Source of the DNA: JAOAIV01 sp038849555
Lineage (GTDB): Archaea; Thermoproteota; Bathyarchaeia; Bathyarchaeales; Bathycorpusculaceae
Assembly: GCA_038849555.1 (NCBI GenBank)
Contig: JAWCMT010000024.1
Span: forward strand, 1 to 24,631
Direction: 5' to 3'
Length of the DNA stretch: 24,631 bases
The notes below the pieces were generated by a model. The model was not told the DNA's origin and ran no database searches. It worked only from the letters and a program-made list of their open reading frames with translations. A program made the position numbers and the translations under genes. Shown here one piece after another: positions 17,133 through 23,267 of the stretch; the stretch's first letter is position 1; every line of letters begins with the position of its first letter.

Positions 17133-17185
17133 AATAGCCAGTTGGAGGAGCAAGGAGAAAAAGGCGTTAACGTCAAAGCCCATTT
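17133..17185 (+). other. 3' strand of the 16S processing stem with bulge-helix-bulge
   Basis: AATAGCCA (17133-17140) and GTTGGA (17141-17146) pair with the leader. GGAG (17147-17150) forms the 4-bp central helix, CAA (17151-17153) is the second 3-base bulge, GGAGAA (17154-17159) pairs with TTCTCC, and 17167-17185 form the 19-bp outer helix. Cutting in both bulges would release pre-16S and leave ends that archaeal ligase can join. A T-rich tract at 17203-17207 may end transcription. Confidence 0.85.
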
Positions 17186-17343
17186 AGCGCATTTATTCTC
17201 AATTTTTCTGTGTGAATGGTGATTGGGGTTTAGGCGGCTTTCTTAGTGTTTCAATATCGTAATATATCAGATAATGAGAACTTGCCTATTCCAGAATAAC
17301 CGCTTTATTAAGACCAAGCATAATCCTCAGCGAGGAAGAACCC

Positions 17344-17517
17344 ATGATGCTTAGACTCTGGAAAAGAAAAGGCTTAGCTGTGAAAAACTGGCGCTCAAGA
17401 GCATGGAGCATCGATCCAAAAAAGACAAACCTGCGCATAGTAGCTGGGAAAGCACATCTTTCACAGCACATTCCGCCATGGGCATATAAGAAGTATCTTT
17501 ACAGCCAAATTGCTTGA
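17344..17517 (+). CDS. Small basic protein of unknown function (57 residues)
   Basis: A short plus-strand frame starts at ATG 17344 (a second ATG follows directly), with GAGGAAG about nine bases upstream, and ends at TGA 17515-17517. The product is basic and Trp-rich (LRLWKRKGLAVKNWRSRAW and PWAYKKYLYSQIA at the end) and shows no membrane segment. The frame stays open upstream of the ATG to a TGA near 17278 with plausible coding content (ITALLRPSIILSEEEP) but no ordinary start. This may therefore be the 3' end of a decayed gene. No family is recognised. Apart from it, 17186-17588 shows only the rRNA trailer. Confidence 0.35.
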   Translation: MMLRLWKRKGLAVKNWRSRAWSIDPKKTNLRIVAGKAHLSQHIPPWAYKKYLYSQIA

Positions 17518-17588
17518 GCAGCAATTCAAGCTTCAAATAATTTGGATGGCGTCCGTATTTTCCAAAACACACGCCAATAAGCGATTAC

Positions 17589-18377
17589 TCAAGCGTCCTT
17601 GTTCTCGCTGTGCGTTTTCAGCAGTTCCTCAAGCGTTTTATGGCACTTGCTGCACTCGAGCATGTTGTTGCCACATGCTGGACAGAAAAGCTCTCCGTCA
17701 AGCAGCCTTTTCAGAAGCGTTGCCAACGCCCGTTCATTCTGCCGCTTACGTGCATCGTTAAACGCTGATTCAGCCACGCCAGACGATGCTTCCGCTGCTT
17801 CCTCAGACGCCACTATTTCACGGTAAACTCGTGTGATGCTTGTTTTCCCTTCCCGCAGTTTCTGCTTATCTTCTTCGCTTGCTTTCTCCAAAATTTTTCT
17901 GCCCTTCTCAAAGGTGCGAGTAGACACACCAACTTTCTTGGCAACTTTAGCGACAGCCTTAGTCTTCTTGAACACGGGCTTCATGTCTTCGGGCGCATAA
18001 TCTAACGGCGCATTCGAGCTTGGGCTTTTACTTGGTGCTTGCCGCTTTCGCGCTAATTCCTTTTCAATTTCCAACAAGGGCACGCCAAGCTCCACAAGCT
18101 GAAACTTTGTCAGGTGGCGGCGCCGTAAATTTGCTTCTATAACAAACTTTCTCTCAAGCAGCTTATCCTCGAACTTGCGCACTTCAAAATCTGGCTCGAT
18201 GCCTAGCTCGATGCATGCGCGGAAGCGGTGGTGGCCATCTAGAATTTCCAGGTCCTCGTTGACTACAATTGGGTAATGCTGACCTTCTGTCTGTATGGAT
18301 GCTTTAAGCTCGGCGAATTCTTCGTCAGACATTTTGGGCAGTAGCTTCTCGTATTCAGGGTTTACGCGTAGACTCAT
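17589..18377 (-). CDS. ParB-like nuclease-domain protein with HTH and C-terminal zinc ribbon
   Basis: Numbered from the ATG at 18377, this is a 262-residue protein. Residues 1 to about 85 form a ParB/Srx domain with the motif LEILDGHHRFRACIE. A helix-turn-helix follows (TKAVAKVAKKVGVSTRTFEKGRKILE, about 140-165). The C-terminus has two Cys pairs (CPACGNNMLECSKCHKTLEE) that look like a zinc ribbon. Such proteins are partition or plasmid/phage regulators, and some cut or bind DNA. The frame also has an ATG at 18416, but the TATA-like ACTTAAATA (18429-18421) lies too close to it, and 18377 gives the family-like start. Two direct repeats lie upstream. No ParA is seen nearby. It probably belongs to an accessory island. 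Confidence 0.75.
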   Translation of the reverse strand: MSLRVNPEYEKLLPKMSDEEFAELKASIQTEGQHYPIVVNEDLEILDGHHRFRACIELGIEPDFEVRKFEDKLLERKFVIEANLRRRHLTKFQLVELGVPLLEIEKELARKRQAPSKSPSSNAPLDYAPEDMKPVFKKTKAVAKVAKKVGVSTRTFEKGRKILEKASEEDKQKLREGKTSITRVYREIVASEEAAEASSGVAESAFNDARKRQNERALATLLKRLLDGELFCPACGNNMLECSKCHKTLEELLKTHSENKDA

Positions 18378-18412
18378 AGCATCGCCCTTGTTTGGCCTAT
18401 GCATATGTTGGC

Positions 18413-18473
18413 GCATTCACTATTTAAGTAAGCGCAAAATTTGCCTAACCTATGCCGCATTCATCGTTTAAGT
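18413..18473. repeat. Two direct repeats upstream of the ParB-like gene
   Basis: GCATTCACTATTTAAGT (18413-18429) and GCATTCATCGTTTAAGT (18457-18473) agree at 14 of 17 positions and start 44 bases apart. CCTATGC also precedes each copy. Each contains a TTTAAG that could act as a TATA element on the minus strand. They fill the gap between two minus-strand regulator-type genes and may be operator sites. Confidence 0.45.
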
Positions 18474-18481
18474 GTTAGAGG

Positions 18482-18901
18482 CTACTTCTCATAGTCTTCT
18501 TTTTGTTTAAGCCAAGCCGCATGCTGCTCGATGACTTTTCGTATTTGCTGGTCTATGAAGTCGTCTACGCTTAGGAAACCCATGTCACGTACAGCTTGCT
18601 GCAGTTTCTCGTACTCTTCCTTAGGAATTTCCAGACACTCGTATTGTCTCTTCAAAAAGCCAAGTCTGAATCGTATGGCGTCCCGGATGAACTCTTCTTT
18701 TGTGGCATAGCCCAGTTGCTTGTTGGCGTCCACGAATCCTTGGATTTCGTTGAGCAGTTCCGATGGCAATATTACGCTTTGTGAGAGCAGGCTTTCTATG
18801 GCGTCTGTGTAGGTTTGCATCTTCATGGTTTGCGCCGTTATTTCGCCGAGTAAGGCTGTGAGCTTTTGGTGTGCGTCGTCTGATATGCGGAGTGTTTTCA
18901 T
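18482..18901 (-). CDS. Ribbon-helix-helix-type protein with three RHH-like units
   Basis: This is a 139-residue soluble protein. Three segments follow the strand-helix-helix pattern of MetJ/Arc/CopG proteins. The first is KTLRISDDAHQKLTALLGE...TYTDAIESLL (2-39). The second is VILPSELLNEIQGFVDA...ATKEEFIRDAIRFRLGFL (43-83). The third is LEIPKEEYEKLQQAVRDMGF...SVDDFIDQQIRKVIEQ (89-125). RHH proteins bind DNA as dimers through the paired strands and often act as antitoxins or plasmid copy regulators. The start is ATG 18901 with GAGG seven bases upstream. It lies upstream of the ParB-like gene on the same strand and divergent from another RHH gene. No toxin gene is seen beside it. The fold call is from the pattern only. 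Confidence 0.6.
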   Translation of the reverse strand: MKTLRISDDAHQKLTALLGEITAQTMKMQTYTDAIESLLSQSVILPSELLNEIQGFVDANKQLGYATKEEFIRDAIRFRLGFLKRQYECLEIPKEEYEKLQQAVRDMGFLSVDDFIDQQIRKVIEQHAAWLKQKEDYEK

Positions 18902-18951
18902 GTTTCTGCCTCATTGCATATTTTGTGCAGTAAAGCTAATAAAGATTTTCT

Positions 18952-18966
18952 GTATATTAAATATAC
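18952..18966. promoter_or_regulatory. Palindrome overlapping a TATA box (candidate RHH operator)
   Basis: GTATATT-A-AATATAC is a perfect 15-base palindrome with 7-base arms in the divergent region between two RHH-type genes. It also provides a TATA box for the plus-strand gene, 20 bases before its ATG. A protein bound here would block that promoter, which fits autoregulation by an RHH dimer. Confidence 0.5.
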
Positions 18967-18986
18967 GTAGTATGAGGTTTACACAT

Positions 18987-19238
18987 ATGAAGCACAACAT
19001 AAGCATAACAATGGACCAAAAATTGTTCCGCAAACTAGAAAACTTGCGCGGAAGAGAAAAACGCAGCACATTCATCGAACACCTAATAGTCCTAGGCTTA
19101 GACGCTTACATAAACAAAAAAGAGGAAATGGAGGCTAAACTCCGAAAGCCACCTGTAACTCCCCTGACCGCAGCGAACTGTGCTGTAACAGGGCAACCGC
19201 GCCGCGCTATTGAATGCCCCACTTCTTCGTTACCTTAA
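18987..19238 (+). CDS. Small ribbon-helix-helix protein
   Basis: This is an 83-residue protein. The first 50 residues are a clear RHH domain: HNISITMDQKLFRKLENLRG with the beta strand, then RSTFIEHLIVLGLDAYINKK. The rest is Pro/Thr-rich and poorly structured. The frame is open further upstream with ATGs at 18825 and 18972, but 18987 is chosen because it puts the strand at the N-terminus, has GAGGT eight bases upstream and follows the palindromic promoter. The last 32 bases overlap the 3' end of the convergent mscL gene, and the tail could be a read-on after loss of an earlier stop. It is probably a transcriptional repressor acting on its own promoter and perhaps on the divergent gene; that role is inferred. 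Confidence 0.65.
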   Translation: MKHNISITMDQKLFRKLENLRGREKRSTFIEHLIVLGLDAYINKKEEMEAKLRKPPVTPLTAANCAVTGQPRRAIECPTSSLP

Positions 19239-19587
19239 CTATAACAAAGATCACCAGAGCAACGATTATGAATGTTATCAGTGCCACCAAGAAACTACCA
19301 ATGCCGAAGGTCTGAGTGCCCACCATAACCGCGTAAGTTGCCAAGTCTTCAAGACCTGGAAGCGCCAAGCCAATAGCCGGCAACAGCAGGTCTTTAACAA
19401 GCGACTGCACAAGCGCGCCCAAATACAAGCCCATGATGAAAGCAACTGCAAGCCCTAAAACCTTATAGCTCTCAAGAAACGCCTTAAACTCGTTCCAGAA
19501 GCCTTTTGGCGCTGGTGGAGCAGGTTTAGGCTCAAGCAAAGCACGGATTTTCTTCAGTTCCTCTAGCATTTCTTCATCCTTAACCAA
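19207..19587 (-). CDS. mscL: Large-conductance mechanosensitive channel MscL
   Basis: This 126-residue protein opens as a tension-gated pentameric pore to release solutes on osmotic down-shock. After a 28-residue Glu/Pro-rich extension comes the MscL-type region: FWNEFKAFLESYKVLGLAVAFIMGLYLGALVQSLVKDLLLPAIG (the cytoplasmic helix and TM1, equivalent to FRGNVVDLAVGVIIG...), a short periplasmic loop, and TM2 (FLVALITFIIVALVIFVIVKV). The cytoplasmic end KKWGIQ is shorter than in bacteria. The start is TTG 19587, supported by GGGGAG eight bases upstream. A TATA-like GTTTATAAAG lies at about 19650-19641. It is a single gene, convergent with the RHH gene. Confidence 0.85.
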   Translation of the reverse strand: MVKDEEMLEELKKIRALLEPKPAPPAPKGFWNEFKAFLESYKVLGLAVAFIMGLYLGALVQSLVKDLLLPAIGLALPGLEDLATYAVMVGTQTFGIGSFLVALITFIIVALVIFVIVKVTKKWGIQ

Positions 19588-19745
19588 AGCCGAATCTCCC
19601 CTCCCTAAGGCAACAATCTGTCTCGATCAGCTTATAAGGCTTTATAAACAACAAAACCTAAGACGCAAAAATTTGTTAAATCTTCTTAAGCCAAACGTAG
19701 TATTCAATTCTAAAACGCTTGCTAACACCAAGCAAAGGAGATGCA

Positions 19746-19823
19746 TGGTGGGCCGAGCCGGATTTGAACCGGCGACCTTTCGGTTATCAGCCGAACGCTC
19801 CAGCCAAGCTGAGCTATCGGCCC
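19746..19823 (-). tRNA. tRNA-Ile (GAT), CCA encoded
   Basis: On the minus strand the acceptor arms GGGCCGA and TCGGCCC pair, followed by discriminator A (19749) and an encoded CCA (19748-19746). The anticodon arm is TTCGG-CTGATAA-CCGAA, giving anticodon GAT. The T arm is GCCGG-TTCAAAT-CCGGC. No intron is present. A TATA-like TTATTAAC lies about 35 bases upstream (19864-19857). Confidence 0.96.
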
Positions 19824-19880
19824 CCATATTTGCGGTAAACAAACTTTAATGCATGTTGGTTAATAAGAATTTTCGTAAAT

Positions 19881-19888
19881 CTTTTAAC
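19881..19888 (+). promoter_or_regulatory. TATA box of tRNA-Arg
   Basis: CTTTTAAC lies about 40 bases upstream of the tRNA. Transcription should start near 19911, leaving a short 5' leader for RNase P. Confidence 0.45.
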
Positions 19889-19923
19889 CCTTGTGCATCA
19901 TTGTTCTGTGCAGAACCCAAAAG

Positions 19924-19999
19924 GGGCCCGTAGCCTAGCACGGATTAGGGTGTCGGCCTTCGGAGCCGGAGGTCGTGGGTTCAAATCCCACCGGGCCCG
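19924..19999 (+). tRNA. tRNA-Arg (TCG), CCA not encoded
   Basis: Acceptor arms GGGCCCG (19924-19930) and CGGGCCC (19992-19998) pair, with discriminator G at 19999. The anticodon arm TCGGC-CTTCGGA-GCCGG gives anticodon TCG, which reads CGA. The T arm is GTGGG-TTCAAAT-CCCAC. The bases after the discriminator are CCT, so CCA must be added after transcription. No intron is present. It is divergent from tRNA-Ile. Confidence 0.96.
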
Positions 20000-20042
20000 C
20001 CTTAAAATAAATTAGTAATTTTATCTCATCTATCCTGAAAAT

Positions 20043-21140
20043 TTAAACAGTGTACTGTTGATTTTTTCGTCGTTTATAAAATATCAAATAACTGGGCGGT
20101 AGGACAGCTAAAAGCAGAAGCATCATTGCTATCGCTAATTGGAGTTCATCATTATTTTGAGCATTTCCCTGTGCATTTCCATTATCCTTTATCTGGCTGT
20201 CTATGCCTCCACCAAATCCTAATGGTACACAGCAAAAAACTTCACCGGTATCAGCCCAGACGTTTACACATATTGTGTATATGTTTCCAGGGTACAACTT
20301 ATCAAGAGGCAAGTCAACTTTCCAGTAGGGGTACTGCGCGCCATCCTCTCTTGGCCATGACAATAGCTCAGTTGCAATTTTCTCCTTTACTATTGTGAAA
20401 TTCTGGACAATTATTGATGGCTGGTCACCCATAAAAACCTCAAAAGAATAGTTTTCCAAATATTTCAAAGCTACGGAGATAGCCTCAGTCTGAGATACCG
20501 TCACATCCGTGTTGCCTATCTTATAAAGGCTGCGTTCATCAACAAAGTAGAAGTTATTTCCTGCAAAGCTAATTATTAAACAGTTGGGAAACAATATTTT
20601 ATTAGGAATGTACATCCACGAGAACTTAACGTATTCGGATGTTATCAAAAACTTGAATTGCCAGTCTCCCACGTTCATTGTTACGTTCTCGGAGCCATCC
20701 ACCATCTTTAAAGTACTTATCATCTCGTTTAAGCTTTCGTCTCTCGTCCACTTTTTGTATCTTTCAAGGATGCCTATAGCGTGGTCAAATATTGTAGATG
20801 ACGGTTGTATGTAAAACGCTTTCCCTTCATCAACATACATTGCGCAGTAGTACAGGCTACTGTTAGCAAACTGGCATATTACGGTCAAATTACCCTCTGC
20901 ACTTTTAAGGCTGCATGTTATATCTTTTTTGACAGTGTGATCTAAATACTCCTCAAAATAATCCTTAATTTTAACATCATATTTCGAGAGATCAAGTTGG
21001 ACGACTTTAATAAAGGATAAGGCCTTCTCCTCAATCAATGCATCTACAGATTGGGCGTAAGGTGCAAAAATCAAAATAGTTGTAGCCATAACCAAAACGG
21101 CGGGAAGCAGGAATTTCTGAATCCTTTTAAGCTGAACCAT
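20043..21140 (-). CDS. Anchored exported protein with a PepSY-like domain
   Basis: This is a 365-residue protein with a signal sequence (about 11-30), an extracytoplasmic body, a Gly/Asn-rich linker (about 315-330), one membrane helix (LAIAMMLLLLAVLPPSYLIF) and a basic tail. Residues about 211-306 look like a PepSY domain: VSQTEAISVALKYLENYSF, then YPYWKVDLPLDK...IYTICVNVWADTGEVF, matching the 'A..iA..yl ... W.V ... v.vda.tGev' pattern. PepSY domains occur in peptidase propeptides and are proposed to inhibit peptidases. The first 200 residues are unrecognised. The ATG at 21140 follows the candidate peptidase gene by 16 bases, with GAGGG upstream, so the two form an operon. The PepSY call is by eye. 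Confidence 0.65.
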   Translation of the reverse strand: MVQLKRIQKFLLPAVLVMATTILIFAPYAQSVDALIEEKALSFIKVVQLDLSKYDVKIKDYFEEYLDHTVKKDITCSLKSAEGNLTVICQFANSSLYYCAMYVDEGKAFYIQPSSTIFDHAIGILERYKKWTRDESLNEMISTLKMVDGSENVTMNVGDWQFKFLITSEYVKFSWMYIPNKILFPNCLIISFAGNNFYFVDERSLYKIGNTDVTVSQTEAISVALKYLENYSFEVFMGDQPSIIVQNFTIVKEKIATELLSWPREDGAQYPYWKVDLPLDKLYPGNIYTICVNVWADTGEVFCCVPLGFGGGIDSQIKDNGNAQGNAQNNDELQLAIAMMLLLLAVLPPSYLIFYKRRKNQQYTV

Positions 21141-21156
21141 TATGATGGACCCTCTG

Positions 21157-21987
21157 TCAAGGGAGTATTACTTCTCCATTCCCATAAACCTTCAAATAAC
21201 TCCAATTGTTGTAAAGCCAGATCCCCAATCGGGGAGGACTTTCTGCAAAAGAGGCGCAGCTCACGAAGACTTCTTGTGCTGCGGAGTCTAAGGCTTGTTT
21301 TATATTTTTGTTTTCTTGAAGATATTTGAAGAAGCTGACGGCAAAGGAGCCGTAATCATATCCATTTTTGCAGCCGCATGTGTGCAGAAAATCCGGCGAG
21401 CCCCATTGCCAACCCAGAAAAACTTCGGGGTTATTATCACTTGTTTCAGTATAGCCGTCAAGACTTAAGTTGTTTTTGCACGTCCAACAGTAGCAATGGC
21501 CAGTCCATGCTTGGCAGTTGCTGCAGTACCATAAGGGATAGGAGTGTGCGGTACCGCACGCCCAAAGAAAAACGAAATCATGTTTTCCATAAATGGTTTT
21601 AGTGTATATGTATGCATCCTGAATGTATTCGCCGTTGTATCCTAAAAGCGCATAATGAGAACTACATCCCCAAGGCACATCATGCCCCTTAAAGAAAAGG
21701 GCAACAAGATCATAATAATAACCAAGAGCCAATGTTTGGCTTCCCGTACGATCTCGCGTAACCTCGGAATACTTCCAAAACTTCCAATAAGTGAAGTAGC
21801 CATAGTACCCGAAATATTGGTGAATTGCTTCACATACTTGATTTGAACGAGTAATCTCGTTAATGCTGTCCAAATAGGCTGGATAATATACTTCAGAGGC
21901 ATTAGCGCCATTAGCCGCATGAATTTCCATAAACAATATTGAAGCAAGAACTAATGAAACAATTAGAGAGGAAAGGTAAAATTTAAT
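21157..21987 (-). CDS. Secreted caspase/gingipain-like (clan CD) candidate cysteine peptidase
   Basis: Numbered from the ATT at 21987, this is a 276-residue secreted protein: signal peptide (KFYLSSLIVSLVLASILFME), then a globular domain. A hydrophobic strand leads to FFKGHD with His102 (98-103). About 40 residues later DFVFLWACGTA carries Cys144 after another hydrophobic strand. This His then Cys arrangement is that of clan CD peptidases (caspase, gingipain, CHAT). A later strand GWQWGS and helix FAVSFFKYLQENKNIKQALDSAAQEV resemble their C-terminal part. A Cys cluster (155, 158, 165, 167, 170, 204, 206) is inserted after the Cys strand. There is no C-terminal anchor. ATG 22017 also opens the frame but lies against the TATA box; ATT 21987 has GGAGG nine bases upstream and gives a normal signal peptide. 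Fold assignment is by eye. Confidence 0.55.
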   Translation of the reverse strand: MKFYLSSLIVSLVLASILFMEIHAANGANASEVYYPAYLDSINEITRSNQVCEAIHQYFGYYGYFTYWKFWKYSEVTRDRTGSQTLALGYYYDLVALFFKGHDVPWGCSSHYALLGYNGEYIQDAYIYTKTIYGKHDFVFLWACGTAHSYPLWYCSNCQAWTGHCYCWTCKNNLSLDGYTETSDNNPEVFLGWQWGSPDFLHTCGCKNGYDYGSFAVSFFKYLQENKNIKQALDSAAQEVFVSCASFAESPPRLGIWLYNNWSYLKVYGNGEVILP

Positions 21988-21996
21988 CTCTACTTC

Positions 21997-22033
21997 CCTC
22001 CAAATTAAATTTAGCATAACTAATATATATATT
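21997..22033 (-). promoter_or_regulatory. TATA box and Shine-Dalgarno of the candidate peptidase gene
   Basis: A TATA-like run AAATATATATATTA lies at about 22034-22021, so transcription should start near 22002. GGAGG at 22001-21997 would then open the message. The ATG at 22017 would be upstream of the transcript, whereas ATT 21987 lies nine bases after GGAGG. The rest of 22034-22142 shows no gene. Confidence 0.45.
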
Positions 22034-22142
22034 TCGAAAAAATCGGTTTGCAGGAGATATTTTATGTATAACTTTCCATAAAAACAAATGATGTAGCGTT
22101 TAATGCATTTTAAAGATTAAAAAATCAAAAACGTATGGGTGG

Positions 22143-23267
22143 TTATGTGGCTTCGGTTGAGATGTCTATTATCCGCTTTATCTCCCCGCTCAGCGCCGGC
22201 GGCAAGCCAAGTATGCTTACGTCCATGAAGCCGCGGATTATCAGCGACGTAGCTTGGTCACGGCTCAGACGCCTCGTCATTAGGTAGGCGACTTCTTTCT
22301 CGGAGATTTTGCCGACAGCCGCTTCATGCGTGATTTCAACGCCTTTCTTGCGTGCTATAAGCTCGGGAATCGACTGCAGGAAGGATTCATCGTCCATTAT
22401 TAGGCCTCTGCATTCCAGGTGCCCCTTGCAGTCTGGGCTGTTGCCTTCGATTAGGCCGCGTAGTATCATTTTGGTGCCTTCACGGGCGATGGCGCGGCTG
22501 ATCATTTCGGATTTGCTGCCTTTGCCGCTAAGCACTGCTTTGGAGCCTATGTCCAGCTGCGAGTTTCTTTGCCCGTATAGTATGCTATTGAAGCTGGCGC
22601 GGGCCTCGGCGCCGTTGCAGTAAGCCACCGGATACATCTGCATGTCTCGGACTGGGCGCAGGCACACGTAGTTCGAAACGAACGCTGCGTGATCGCCGAT
22701 TTCGACGCCTGTTCTAGGCCTTACAAAAGTGTTCTCGCTCCACTGGTGAATCATGGTGAAATTCAGCGACGCGCCCTTTTTCACGTATATCTCCGAGATA
22801 CCCAGATGCGCGGCGCGCTCCACGTTCGAGTGCTGAAGGCAACTGGTGATTATGTGCGCATTCGAGTTTTCTTCAGCTATGATAAGGTTGTGCACTCGCT
22901 GCTCCAGATTTCGCTCTGTGATCATCAGGCACGATTGCAGCGGGAACGTGATTTCCGCGTTGGGTAATATGCGTATGAAATAGCCACCGCTGAAGCCTGC
23001 AGCAACTTTCCGCGTGTACTCATCCTTGTCCTTGTCAACAAGCTTCCACATGTACTGTTCAAGCTCAGGATGCTGCTTAAGCGCTGTTTTCGTATCCAGC
23101 AGCTCAATTTTTCCCTCGAAGTACTCGTTTATCTTTGCTTGAACAGTCTGCTGGTTCAAGTGGAAGAATGTGGCTGCCCGCGCCTTTTCATCCGCTTCAA
23201 TTCCTGCTTGCTGCGCTTCTTTAAGGATTTCATGCGGCAGTCGAGTTAATTCACTTTCTTTGCTCAA
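22143..23267 (-). CDS. sufB: Fe-S cluster assembly scaffold SufB/SufD family protein
   Basis: This 374-residue protein is a member of the SufBD family, which forms the scaffold complex with SufC for building Fe-S clusters. It has an N-terminal helical region (PHEILKEAQQAGIEADEKARAATFFHLNQ) and then a long right-handed beta-helix core with ITFPLQSCLMITE, HNLIIAEENSNAHIITSC, GEGS-like 'KGASLNFTMIHQWSENTFVRPRTG', RGLIEGNSPDCKGHLECRGLIMDD and the C-terminal THEAAVGKISEKEVAYLMTRRLSRDQA...IIRGFMD. The last block is highly typical. TTG at 23267 is preferred over the ATG at 23321 because GGGAGG lies eight bases before it. It then overlaps sufC by 17 bases. Whether it is SufB or SufD cannot be settled; archaea often have one such gene. 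Confidence 0.9.
   Translation of the reverse strand: MSKESELTRLPHEILKEAQQAGIEADEKARAATFFHLNQQTVQAKINEYFEGKIELLDTKTALKQHPELEQYMWKLVDKDKDEYTRKVAAGFSGGYFIRILPNAEITFPLQSCLMITERNLEQRVHNLIIAEENSNAHIITSCLQHSNVERAAHLGISEIYVKKGASLNFTMIHQWSENTFVRPRTGVEIGDHAAFVSNYVCLRPVRDMQMYPVAYCNGAEARASFNSILYGQRNSQLDIGSKAVLSGKGSKSEMISRAIAREGTKMILRGLIEGNSPDCKGHLECRGLIMDDESFLQSIPELIARKKGVEITHEAAVGKISEKEVAYLMTRRLSRDQATSLIIRGFMDVSILGLPPALSGEIKRIIDISTEAT

Noticed and set aside
18621..18914. A 97-codon frame inside the triple-RHH gene
   Set aside because: It is a shifted shadow, Arg/His-rich and without a domain pattern, while the 139-residue frame has a Shine-Dalgarno and RHH features.
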